IMG/VR virus record: IMGVR_UViG_3300030101_004043
Coordinates: 307-26,397 of that record
DNA from: a virus
Strand: one strand, 5' to 3'
DNA length: 26,091 nt
Shown: in pieces, positions 13,375 to 19,532 of the stretch
Numbering within the stretch: position 1 is the stretch's first letter
Layout: each line of letters opens with the position of its first letter
Notes under the pieces: generated by a model
What the model was told of the DNA's origin: nothing
Seen by the model: the letters and a program-made list of their open reading frames with translations, nothing else
Databases searched by the model: none
Program-made: the position numbers and the translations under genes

Positions 13375-13896
13375 CTAACTTAATTTAGGTAAGCCTTCAC
13401 CTGGTTGACCTTGATCTACTACATAATAATAAAGAACACCTGTGATAGTACCACCAGTTGCTGCGGATGAACCTTTACCACCGACAATTTTAATTTTTTC
13501 AGTTGAAGGTGTATCTAAATCACCGAGAACTGCACCTGAGCCTGAGTCACCACCCCAAATGGTTGTAACGCCTCCTGCATCTGCATCGCCCTCATTGATT
13601 AATCCATCAGTGTCTACAAAGTTTGTACCACCATCGAAATCGGTAAATCCAATATCAATAGTAGGATTAGTTCCACCTGTTGCATCTGGATTAAATGCTA
13701 CACCTGTAATAACACAGTTTTTTGGTAAAACTACTTTTCTTGTGTCTGTTGCGGATACTTGAACATCAGTTCCTGCATCTGCTGTTGGCAAAAAATAAAA
13801 CTGTGCTGCCATTACCATGGAACCAGCGTAAGTTTCTCTTTTGTTGTCTCCACCGTTAGATCTTACGATCCCAGTGAATGTTGTTCTATTCGCCAT
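13375..13896 (-). CDS. Virion structural protein, possible head decoration
   Basis: 173 residues, acidic, Gly/Thr/Asp-rich beta protein. Segments in order: MANRTTFTGIVRSNGGDNKR, YAGSMVMAAQFYFLPTADAG, RKVVLPKNCVITGVAF, IDIGFTDFDGGTNFVDTDG, and a C-terminal strand pair TGGTITGVLYYYVVDQGQPG. No membrane or enzymatic motif. Strong AAAGGAG before the ATG. The leader between the MCP terminator and this start can form CCTC-TTCG-GAGG, a UUCG-tetraloop hairpin. Position directly after the MCP suggests a head-surface protein; a tail role is possible. Confidence 0.65.
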   Translation of the reverse strand: MANRTTFTGIVRSNGGDNKRETYAGSMVMAAQFYFLPTADAGTDVQVSATDTRKVVLPKNCVITGVAFNPDATGGTNPTIDIGFTDFDGGTNFVDTDGLINEGDADAGGVTTIWGGDSGSGAVLGDLDTPSTEKIKIVGGKGSSAATGGTITGVLYYYVVDQGQPGEGLPKLS

Positions 13897-13950
13897 GTCT
13901 TACTCCTTTTGTAAGTCCTCCGAAGAGGTCATGTTTATAAAATTGTATTC

Positions 13951-13990
13951 TAAAATAAAAAAAGGGCGGATACAACCGCCCTTTTGTTTT
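13951..13990 (-). terminator. Intrinsic terminator after major capsid gene (near-symmetrical)
   Basis: A 9-bp perfect stem, AAAGGGCGG (13961-13969) with CCGCCCTTT (13976-13984), and a six-base loop. On the minus strand it is followed by a T-rich run (complement of 13951-13960), and T-rich sequence also flanks the other side, so it could act in both directions. It lies 24 bases beyond the capsid stop and would reduce leftward read-through. Confidence 0.85.
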
Positions 13991-14007
13991 TTGATATTTA
14001 TTGAAGA

Positions 14008-14931
14008 TTATGCACCTGAGGTACCAAATACACATCTAGGATCTGAGAATCCAAATGAATATCTCTCTCTAGCTTTGTATCTGACGTTTCCTGTATCAAA
14101 ATCACCTTCCATAGAAGTTCTGATTGGTGAACGATTGAAGAACTTAAAACCGTTCGGTACATCAGTTTTGATATAGAACGCATTGATATCATTCAAGAAG
14201 TGGTTAACTGTGTAACCTTCAGGAATCATACCCATGTTTCTCATAGCATTTACATCATTATCTGCTGTCCCTGGTCTTAGGGCAGAGTTCATTAGTCTGT
14301 CAGCAGTAAACTGTAATTCTTTTGGAATGATAAGTTTTCTACCTTGAGCAGCAATCTTTAAACCTCTCTCGTCTACGAATGCAGCGATGTCGATTAATGA
14401 TTGCTCTAGTGATGTTTCATTCAAATCAGCGTCTGTTGCTAATCTGTTTGAGAAGTTACCACCTTGTGCTAATGGGTGCTCTGTGTTGATAAGTGATACA
14501 CCGTCACCACCTGGATTTGATCCTGCGGCACCTGCAGCTGCAAAAGCGTTGTTTAAAACATCAGCGCCTTTTACTTGCTTTGTGTTTGCCATTGATCTTG
14601 CAAGAGCTCTTGTGTATCTAGCGGCTAGTCTATCATAAAGATTATCTTCGATAGCTTCCTCTGTGATTGCAAATGCTAATGCAATGGTGTCGTGTGTGTA
14701 ACGTGCAGTAAATGCTTCGGTTGCTGTATCAAATGATACACCAGCACCTTCTGATTTAGTTGGTGCAGAACCGAATCCTGATAACATTACCTCTTCTTCG
14801 AAAGCACGATCTGAACTCTCTTCATCGAAGATTTCTGCGTGTTCATTTTCGTATCTTCCGTACTCCAAGCCAAACAGTGCGTTTAGACCTGGTTCTAACT
14901 CTTTAACGAGTTGACTTCTAGATATAGCCAT
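14008..14931 (-). CDS. Major capsid protein (HK97-fold type)
   Basis: 307 residues. MAISRSQLVKELEPGLNALF starts the protein, then FGLEYGRYENEHAEIFDEES in the N-arm, FTARYTHDTIALAFAITEEA (E-loop/spine region) with EDNLYDRLAARYTRALARSM, RGLKIAAQGRKLIIPKEL, and a C-terminal strand region NGFKFFNRSPIRTSMEGDFD to RYSFGFSDPRCVFGTSGA. Length and pattern fit HK97-fold capsid proteins of marine phages with Mu gpT-like features; exact family from memory. GGAG overlaps the final codons of the upstream gene. The following terminator (13961-13984) implies dosage control. GC is visibly higher here than in the 3.2-5.8 kb cassette. Confidence 0.85.
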   Translation of the reverse strand: MAISRSQLVKELEPGLNALFGLEYGRYENEHAEIFDEESSDRAFEEEVMLSGFGSAPTKSEGAGVSFDTATEAFTARYTHDTIALAFAITEEAIEDNLYDRLAARYTRALARSMANTKQVKGADVLNNAFAAAGAAGSNPGGDGVSLINTEHPLAQGGNFSNRLATDADLNETSLEQSLIDIAAFVDERGLKIAAQGRKLIIPKELQFTADRLMNSALRPGTADNDVNAMRNMGMIPEGYTVNHFLNDINAFYIKTDVPNGFKFFNRSPIRTSMEGDFDTGNVRYKARERYSFGFSDPRCVFGTSGA

Positions 14932-14934
14932 AGT

Positions 14935-15513
14935 CTATACTCCTGTTGTATCAGTGTACTGGTGTTTGTTAATTCTAACAAGAATGTTAGCGTTAGCAGA
15001 ACTGTAGTCACTGTTATCTGGGTCTGTTGATAAGTCATATACAGCGAAGTTAGAACCATTAGATGTTCCAAATGTAGTACCGTCTAATGCAACGTTTGAA
15101 ATACCTGATTTGGTAGATCCTGCACTGTATGTTGCGATGTTAGCTGTTGAACCAACCTGTGCTCTTCCACCGTTCGTATCATCCACTTTGACTGCGAATA
15201 TTACGTCTGGATCACTGATTACTTGTGCAACAATATCACTTGCTACAATGCCACCAGGATAATGGTTTGAGAAAGTTGGTTTTTGTGTAGTTGGGTCTGT
15301 ATAGAAACAACCGTTGAAAACACCAACAAGCTCAGCACCGGCTGCTCCGCCACGAGAGATTGATCCGTTTGCGTTTAGCACAACGGGGTCACCCATAAAG
15401 ATGGAGTTTGTCTCGTTGCTAGCGATGGTCATCTGTTGTTGACCTTGTCCCTGATATGCGGAACCCATCATTAGCACTGGACGAAATCCAAAGTTACCGT
15501 TTTGATTTGCCAT
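14935..15513 (-). CDS. Probable capsid decoration protein
   Basis: 192 residues, immediately upstream of the MCP. MANQNGNFGFRPVLMMGSAY is followed by a beta domain with SIFMGDPVVLNANGSISRGG, ELVGVFNGCFYTDPTTQKP and FAVYDLSTDPDNSDYSSAN, ending LVRINKHQYTDTTGV. This protein type, found beside MCP genes in marine phages, looks like a head-surface protein. AAGGAG precedes its ATG. Its last codons (GGA GTA TAG) provide the MCP ribosome site. Confidence 0.7.
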   Translation of the reverse strand: MANQNGNFGFRPVLMMGSAYQGQGQQQMTIASNETNSIFMGDPVVLNANGSISRGGAAGAELVGVFNGCFYTDPTTQKPTFSNHYPGGIVASDIVAQVISDPDVIFAVKVDDTNGGRAQVGSTANIATYSAGSTKSGISNVALDGTTFGTSNGSNFAVYDLSTDPDNSDYSSANANILVRINKHQYTDTTGV

Positions 15514-15571
15514 TGTTTTACTCCTTAAAAGTAAGTTATTAAAATGTAACTAACAATGGCCTGTAAAAAAC

Positions 15572-16030
15572 TTATTCAGTCTTTTGTGAGCCACCGAAAG
15601 TCACCCTGCTTTGCCTATCAGGTTTGCTGATTGGCATACTGGGATGAGCATCCTTTAAGAGATCATTGTCAACAGCTTGCATCTGATCATCAGTCAAGCC
15701 TTTGTAATATTCATTACGTTGAGCAATAAGCTCCTCTGGAATACGAGCCAGCAATAAGCCACCTACTCCAATAACTCCTGCGTTTTTTCCGTCTTCTATA
15801 GTTGGTAATTGCCAGTCTGGGTATTCGTCCGCTCTTACTAATTCATAACCTTCACGAAGACGGTTAATCACGTTCTTAGTGTCCTGGAATCCCTGGACTT
15901 CTGCTCTTATCCAACGATGGATATATCCATCAGGCGCAGGTGGTGCATCGAGTGATGACGGTCTCTGCCAAACACGTTTACGTTGAGTTTTTTCCCGCGT
16001 GTCAGCAGTTCTTGAGGTTTTAGTTGTCAT
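15572..16030 (-). CDS. Conserved head-region protein (assembly accessory?)
   Basis: 152 residues. Basic disordered N-terminus (TTKTSRTADTREKTQRKR), then the conserved-looking core YIHRWIRAEVQGFQDTKNVI, REGYELVRADEYPDWQLPTI, and NAGVIGVGGLLLARIPEELI, finishing with a charged C-terminus. I remember similar proteins between scaffold and capsid genes in marine phages; no activity is known to me. Its start overlaps the scaffold stop as ATGA, and AGGAGG (16037-16042) lies within the scaffold's last codons (KGGQA), giving strong coupled translation. Confidence 0.65.
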   Translation of the reverse strand: MTTKTSRTADTREKTQRKRVWQRPSSLDAPPAPDGYIHRWIRAEVQGFQDTKNVINRLREGYELVRADEYPDWQLPTIEDGKNAGVIGVGGLLLARIPEELIAQRNEYYKGLTDDQMQAVDNDLLKDAHPSMPISKPDRQSRVTFGGSQKTE

Positions 16031-16968
16031 GCTTGACCTCCTTTGTTTGCGTACTTTGCGTACTCTGTTAGTGGCACACCGAGCTTCTTAGCAATAGCGA
16101 CCTGTGAAGGTGTGAGTCTCACGGTCTTGCTGCGTGCAGTTTTAGATTGTGAACGGTTTGCACTGGCTACAGCCTGCACGGGTCTGTCGTCAGTAGACAC
16201 ATTCACATCAGCCTCATGACTGAATTTATGAGGAAACTCTTTTTTCATACGTTTATCTATCTCACTATAGTATTCATCTGAGTTCGGGTCAAATCCTTCT
16301 TCTGATACGAGCTTTTTATGAATTGAAAAAACAGTGTATGTCATTGGCTCATCTGAACCAAACCAAGGGTTCTTTTGAGCCCAAGCTTCTGCTTTTGGAT
16401 CTGGTTTTTTCTGTTCAGTGGCTTTGGGTGCTTCAGCTGCTTTTACTTCAGTGCCCTCTTCAGGTTCTTTACTTTGACGAGCTTGTGTTGCTCTTAACCT
16501 CTCAGCATCTATTGTTAGTCTAGTTAATTCTTCTTGAGCTTCAACCTGAGCTTTTACATCTCCTGCTTGCACTGCTTTTGCATACTTATCCTGCAATGCT
16601 GTTTTGGAAACTTCAACTCTGTTTTTAAACTCGTTTAAATAACCATCATCAAGTTTTTTGTATTTAGTATCAAGATCAGAATATTGCTTCTTTAATCCTT
16701 CTGCATACTCAAGAGCTGCTTGCTCTCTACGTTCTGCTTCACGCATTTTAGCAGTAAGCTTGTCAATACGTTTTTGAACTTTATCAGAATGATCATCCAA
16801 CTCAGAATCTTCTTGTGGTTGATCTGATTTGACTTCTCGAACAGAAGTATCCTGTTGTTCTTCTTGAACTGCTACTTCGTCTTGTAGTTGTTCTTCTTCT
16901 TTTGTTTCGATATCTACATCAACAGGATTGCCTGATGTGTCTATATCTACCATTTTTTGTTCCGGCAT
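16027..16968 (-). CDS. Capsid scaffolding-like protein
   Basis: 313 residues, very acidic N-terminus (about 1-60, many Glu/Asp/Gln), long charged coiled coil (about 62-160, VQKRIDKLTAKMREAERREQ onward), Ala/Lys/Pro-rich linker (about 165-195), WAQKNPWFGSDEPMTYTVFS motif (about 195-215), and a C-terminal helical tail LTPSQVAIAKKLGVPLTEYA ending YANKGGQA. This architecture and position, between portal-region genes and the MCP, match phage scaffolding proteins whose C-terminal helix binds the capsid protein. Cleavage or virion retention cannot be judged. Confidence 0.75.
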   Translation of the reverse strand: MPEQKMVDIDTSGNPVDVDIETKEEEQLQDEVAVQEEQQDTSVREVKSDQPQEDSELDDHSDKVQKRIDKLTAKMREAERREQAALEYAEGLKKQYSDLDTKYKKLDDGYLNEFKNRVEVSKTALQDKYAKAVQAGDVKAQVEAQEELTRLTIDAERLRATQARQSKEPEEGTEVKAAEAPKATEQKKPDPKAEAWAQKNPWFGSDEPMTYTVFSIHKKLVSEEGFDPNSDEYYSEIDKRMKKEFPHKFSHEADVNVSTDDRPVQAVASANRSQSKTARSKTVRLTPSQVAIAKKLGVPLTEYAKYANKGGQA

Positions 16969-16988
16969 GGGCCATGACCTCCATGAGT

Positions 16989-17399
16989 CTATTTATATGT
17001 TGCATGTAATATGTCTTCCGGATCCTCTATAACTGCCAAGACCTCATCATCATTCAAAAGTCTCAACTCCCCACCGTCGATCTTAATCCTAGAGCCAGCA
17101 TATTTAGCAAAAAGAACCCAATCTTTTTCTTTACACCAGGCTCCTTCAGGAAACCTATCACTATCTTTATACGCATCTGGTCCAACTTTCAAGACTAATC
17201 CTACATTAGTTGTCAATTGAATTTCTTCTTGCGCTTTGTCTGTAAGGTGAACTCCACCCTTTGTTTTTCTAACGCCAGTGTGTGGCATAATCAAAAGTCT
17301 CCAACCAGTTGGTTTAGGAAGCTTTTGCATATCAGTCATTTCTTTAGCTTTTTCTTCTTTCTTTGCCAAATAATCAGGCAGTATTAATGTTTTATTCAT
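16989..17399 (-). CDS. GroES-like co-chaperonin (Cpn10 family)
   Basis: 136 residues from ATG at 17399; a TTG at 17408 is also open. After an N-terminal extension of about 30 residues (rich in Lys/Glu), the Cpn10 fold is recognisable: GWRLLIMPHTGVRKTKGGVH at 32-51, including the mobile loop that contacts GroEL (about 44-56), GLVLKVGPDAY at 67-77, WCKEKDWVLFAKYAGSRIKI at 88-107 and GGELRLLNDDEVLAVIED at 109-126. It should cap the host GroEL, as T4 gp31 does, and help fold the capsid protein. The nearby capsid genes support this. Overlaps the upstream gene by eight bases. Confidence 0.85.
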   Translation of the reverse strand: MNKTLILPDYLAKKEEKAKEMTDMQKLPKPTGWRLLIMPHTGVRKTKGGVHLTDKAQEEIQLTTNVGLVLKVGPDAYKDSDRFPEGAWCKEKDWVLFAKYAGSRIKIDGGELRLLNDDEVLAVIEDPEDILHATYK

Positions 17400-17583
17400 T
17401 GTCTTCAAACCTCTTCATTGTTTCTTGCATTTCTGCTTTTGTTGATCTTATTCCTTCTAACTTACCTGTCAAATATTTATATTCGTCCCAGTCTTTACAG
17501 CCTCCTGCTATCGTAGAAAGAATACCTTCTTCTCTTTCTTCTATCTGTTTTTTAAACAGAGTGAATAATTGAAATACGTCCAC
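17392..17583 (-). CDS. Small conserved helical phage protein
   Basis: 63 residues with a GTG start at 17583 that overlaps the TAG of the basic 35-residue gene (TAGTG). Helical, acidic: LFKKQIEEREEGILSTIAGG followed by CKDWDEYKYLTGKLEGIRST. I remember the GGCKDxxEYKYLTG motif from small proteins next to portal and chaperonin genes in marine podoviruses. Function unknown; the single Cys sits in the conserved motif. Confidence 0.65.
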   Translation of the reverse strand: MDVFQLFTLFKKQIEEREEGILSTIAGGCKDWDEYKYLTGKLEGIRSTKAEMQETMKRFEDNE

Positions 17584-17690
17584 TATTTTTTTCTAATGAC
17601 TTTTTTCAATGTTTTAGCTTGTTTGGCATGTAACTTTGAGGCTTTCTTTAAACCTTTAATTACTCCCTTTATTGCTTTTGTTTTTTTCAT
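17583..17690 (-). CDS. 35-residue lysine-rich peptide
   Basis: ATG at 17690 overlaps the holin stop as ATGA; TAG at 17583-17585 overlaps the next GTG start as TAGTG. The peptide starts MKKTKAIKGVIKGLKKASKL and ends KKVIRKK: about 16 of 35 residues are Lys or Arg, and it could form an amphipathic helix. The exact fit between coupled junctions on both sides supports translation. Probably nucleic-acid- or membrane-active, by composition only. Confidence 0.6.
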   Translation of the reverse strand: MKKTKAIKGVIKGLKKASKLHAKQAKTLKKVIRKK

Positions 17691-18100
17691 TGTGTAATTT
17701 TCTTACTTTTTTCGAAGCTGCGGAGGCCGGCCATTCCGAGCAAGGCCGTGACGAGCGGGAATAAAGTCGACATGTCAAGCTCAGGTAAAGGTGCATGATC
17801 TACACTAAATGCAGCTAAACCAAACATAATAAATTGTTTTAGTACATATTCCCAAAGTATTGCAAGAGCACAACTCATTCCAATAAGAGGTCGCCAGCTG
17901 CGTTGCAGGATACCGCCAATACCAGTGGCAGTGGACTTAGCATCAGCTAAGTTAATGTCCATTTGTTTAGAATTTATTTCGTTCTCTAATTCTTTGAGCT
18001 TGTTTCTTGCGGCAAGCTTTTCCTCTTCTGAGGTATGGACACTGTCGATAACTTTACCGACAGTGTCTACTAAAGATCCGCCTAATAATTTAGATAACAT
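17687..18100 (-). CDS. Holin, three-TM (GTA/phage 3TM holin type)
   Basis: 137 residues. N-terminal charged helix (SVHTSEEEKLAARNKLKELE, about 21-40) followed by NLADAKSTATGIGGILQRSW with R70-P-L-I-G, then membrane segments at about 70-86, 87-100 and 112-128 (LFPLVTALLGMAGL), and a short basic tail. The 'E...A...L..LE..IN..DAKS...SWRP..G...A' pattern matches the three-TM holins found in gene-transfer-agent release modules and marine phages. It would permit endolysin release at the inner membrane; no endolysin gene is visible here. Linked to two tiny genes by overlaps. Confidence 0.8.
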   Translation of the reverse strand: MLSKLLGGSLVDTVGKVIDSVHTSEEEKLAARNKLKELENEINSKQMDINLADAKSTATGIGGILQRSWRPLIGMSCALAILWEYVLKQFIMFGLAAFSVDHAPLPELDMSTLFPLVTALLGMAGLRSFEKSKKITQ

Positions 18101-18103
18101 TAA

Positions 18104-18199
18104 TTAGATAACTTGAGCAGCTGCCCAACCAATTACTAGACCTACGATTAACCATTTCTTTTTTGGATGGTCGTTCCAAAGTTTTTTAATCATATCCAT
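18104..18199 (-). CDS. 31-residue membrane peptide next to the holin
   Basis: ATG at 18199, TAA at 18104, strong AAAGGAG seven bases upstream of the start. Sequence: charged N-terminus MDMIKKLWNDHPKKK, then one membrane segment WLIVGLVIGWAAAQVI to the C-terminus. Its start overlaps the upstream small gene's stop (TAATG) and it ends four bases before the holin. Size and place suggest a holin partner or regulator (pinholin/antiholin-like), an inference from context. Confidence 0.6.
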   Translation of the reverse strand: MDMIKKLWNDHPKKKWLIVGLVIGWAAAQVI

Positions 18200-18342
18200 T
18201 AGAATACTCCTTTAAATGGTACCTTCTTCACTTGCACTGCTTTTTGACCCTGAGTCTTAGATTTAGCAGGATCTGTTGCAGGAAGTTTGTAAGGGACTTT
18301 TTTACCGTCAATAACGGTACTATTATCTGTAGCTTTGTCCAT
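18199..18342 (-). CDS. 47-residue basic protein, unknown
   Basis: ATG at 18342, TAA at 18199-18201. The peptide MDKATDNSTVIDGKKVPYKL continues with ATDPAKSKTQGQKAVQVKKV and ends PFKGVF. Hydrophilic, Lys-rich, no membrane segment or cysteine. A purine-rich GGAAGGGGA upstream can serve as ribosome site and coincides with the last codons of the preceding 99-residue gene. Coupled downstream to the membrane peptide. No function recognised. Confidence 0.6.
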   Translation of the reverse strand: MDKATDNSTVIDGKKVPYKLPATDPAKSKTQGQKAVQVKKVPFKGVF

Positions 18343-18344
18343 TA

Positions 18345-18644
18345 CTATTTCCCCTTCCTTTTTTTAATCAAAGGACTAGTGCCCTTTATCTGTGCTCCGC
18401 ATTTAACCAACTTGCCTGATTTGGCTTCTAACATTGGTCCACCAGGACCAAACATGCGAAGTTTATCTTTAGGTGAAAGTCCTATAGGACGATCAGGTTC
18501 TTTATAAATTTTCTCCATCAACTTCTGCATTCTGTCGACGTTTTTTAGAGCGTCTTCTTCATCTTTTTTAAACTTAGCATCTAAATCTTTTTGATTTTTC
18601 TTTTCTCTTTTTGCTTGATCTTTTGCTAATTGTTGTACAGCCAT
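18345..18644 (-). CDS. Lys-rich protein with GTSPLIKK C-terminus (99 aa)
   Basis: Charged helical N-terminal half (MAVQQLAKDQAKREKKNQKD onward), a middle part EPDRPIGLSPKDKLRMFGPG, then MLEAKSGKLVKCGAQIKG and the C-terminal TSPLIKKRKGK. The last 10-12 residues match the C-terminus of the next upstream protein, and the DNA is also repeated (18361-18392 vs 18654-18685). Translation uses AAAAGAGG immediately before the start, inside the final KKR codons of that neighbour. Function unknown; basic virion or assembly protein by context. Confidence 0.65.
   Translation of the reverse strand: MAVQQLAKDQAKREKKNQKDLDAKFKKDEEDALKNVDRMQKLMEKIYKEPDRPIGLSPKDKLRMFGPGGPMLEAKSGKLVKCGAQIKGTSPLIKKRKGK
18361..18392 (-). 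repeat. Direct repeat copy 1 encoding KGTSPLIKK
   Basis: 32 bases match 28 positions of the copy at 18654-18685, including 17 consecutive identical bases at one end. Both copies encode the C-terminal peptide of their gene. The match includes synonymous differences, consistent with a duplicated coding tail kept by selection or recent duplication. Confidence 0.7.
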
Positions 18645-18646
18645 GA

Positions 18647-18955
18647 TTACCTCTTTTTAATCAAAGGACTTGTGCCTTTCATTTGCATACCGACCTTGGC
18701 TTTTTTAATTACACCACGACCAATGAGAACATCTTTCATTGTTACTTTGCCGTCATTATTTAAGTCTGGAAATTTTTTCTTTTTCTTCTTTTTCATTTGA
18801 CCACCTTTTTTTGCTTTTTTATCAACCAGGTCAAGTTTACGAATTGCATTTTCATATGCTTCTTGTGAGAGAGTTTTGTTATCTAATGACTTTTTTAAAA
18901 TAGATTCAATAAGTGGTCTCATCGAAGGACCTAGTTTTTTTGGTTCAGTAGCCAT
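18647..18955 (-). CDS. Lys-rich protein with EF-hand/dockerin-like loop (102 aa)
   Basis: 102 residues. Helical N-terminus (PSMRPLIESILKKSLDNKTL), a run of seven lysines (residues 55-61), then FPDLNNDGKVTMKDVLIGRG. D64, N66, D68, K70 and D75 occupy the 1, 3, 5, 7 and 12 positions of a Ca-binding EF-hand or dockerin loop. The C-terminus KVGMQMKGTSPLIKKR repeats that of the neighbouring gene. It may bind Ca2+ weakly; its role in the phage is unknown. The final KKR codons supply the next gene's ribosome site. Confidence 0.65.
   Translation of the reverse strand: MATEPKKLGPSMRPLIESILKKSLDNKTLSQEAYENAIRKLDLVDKKAKKGGQMKKKKKKKFPDLNNDGKVTMKDVLIGRGVIKKAKVGMQMKGTSPLIKKR
18654..18685 (-). repeat. Direct repeat copy 2 encoding KGTSPLIKK
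   Basis: Partner of 18361-18392 (28 of 32 positions identical by eye). On the minus strand it ends in AAAAGAGG-like purines that also act as the Shine-Dalgarno for the gene starting at 18644, so part of this repeat may be preserved for translation rather than for protein function. Confidence 0.7.
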
Positions 18956-18980
18956 ACAAAAAAATTACATTATTTTTATT

Positions 18981-19304
18981 CTAATGCAAGTCGTTCCTTT
19001 TGAAGTTAGGGTCCATATTCATCTTAGCCCACTCGAATAATGCGTCAGCCTCATGTTTACTTAAATACAACATGTAAAGTTGTCGAACTATTGACAGGTA
19101 TGCGCTCGCAACTATCAACGGATCGAACTCTTCTGTGATATATGCTAGGCTATTTGTGGTTTGTTCACGTATTACAGTTTGCAAATCCTCCATTTGCGAA
19201 GGAGTAATCGCTTTTAGCTGATGCTTAAGCCCTTTTGGAACGAGTTTTTCCTGCTTTTGAGAGGGCGATTGCAACTTTTTGTTTTTCTGCTCTTTTTTTG
19301 CCAT
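18981..19304 (-). CDS. Unknown helical phage protein (107 aa)
   Basis: Lys/Gln-rich N-terminus (MAKKEQKNKKLQSPSQKQEK), then helical segments ITPSQMEDLQTVIREQTTNS, AYITEEFDPLIVASAYLSIV and RQLYMLYLSKHEADALFEWA, ending MDPNFKRNDLH. No metal or nucleotide motif. The first 80 bases overlap the preceding basic-protein gene in another frame, with no clear Shine-Dalgarno, so expression may depend on translation of the upstream gene. Conserved-looking, but I cannot name a function. Confidence 0.6.
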   Translation of the reverse strand: MAKKEQKNKKLQSPSQKQEKLVPKGLKHQLKAITPSQMEDLQTVIREQTTNSLAYITEEFDPLIVASAYLSIVRQLYMLYLSKHEADALFEWAKMNMDPNFKRNDLH

Positions 19305-19530
19305 ATTTTTTTGCCGTTTTGCTTAAAACTTTAGGTGGGTTCTTTTTTACCTCTTTAAAGGCCGCTGTGACAGACATTTTTCCGCCATTTTTTGCTCTCA
19401 AAGCTAAATTTTTCATTAAAGCTGCTTTATAGTTATCAGGAGACAGTCTTTTTTGACGAGATTGGTTCTTTACAAGCTTTTGAATCTGTTGAATCTGTTT
19501 TCTAGACAGTTTTGTTGGATTACGACCCAT
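19225..19530 (-). CDS. Small basic protein with QKVAIALSKAG tail
   Basis: 101 residues from ATG at 19530; an ATG two codons earlier at 19536 forms ATGA with the portal stop and is equally possible, but GAGG is six bases from the 19530 start. Motifs: PTKLSRKQIQQIQKLVKNQS, LSPDNYKAALMKNLAL, then NGGKMSVTAAFKEVKK and KKYGKKRAEKQKVAIALSKA. The last motif resembles the 'QAIAIALSEAG' tail of short Lys-rich proteins widespread in bacteria and phages (DUF6496-like, from memory). Strong positive charge; probably a DNA- or virion-associated protein. Confidence 0.65.
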   Translation of the reverse strand: MGRNPTKLSRKQIQQIQKLVKNQSRQKRLSPDNYKAALMKNLALRAKNGGKMSVTAAFKEVKKNPPKVLSKTAKKYGKKRAEKQKVAIALSKAGKTRSKRA

Positions 19531-19532
19531 GC

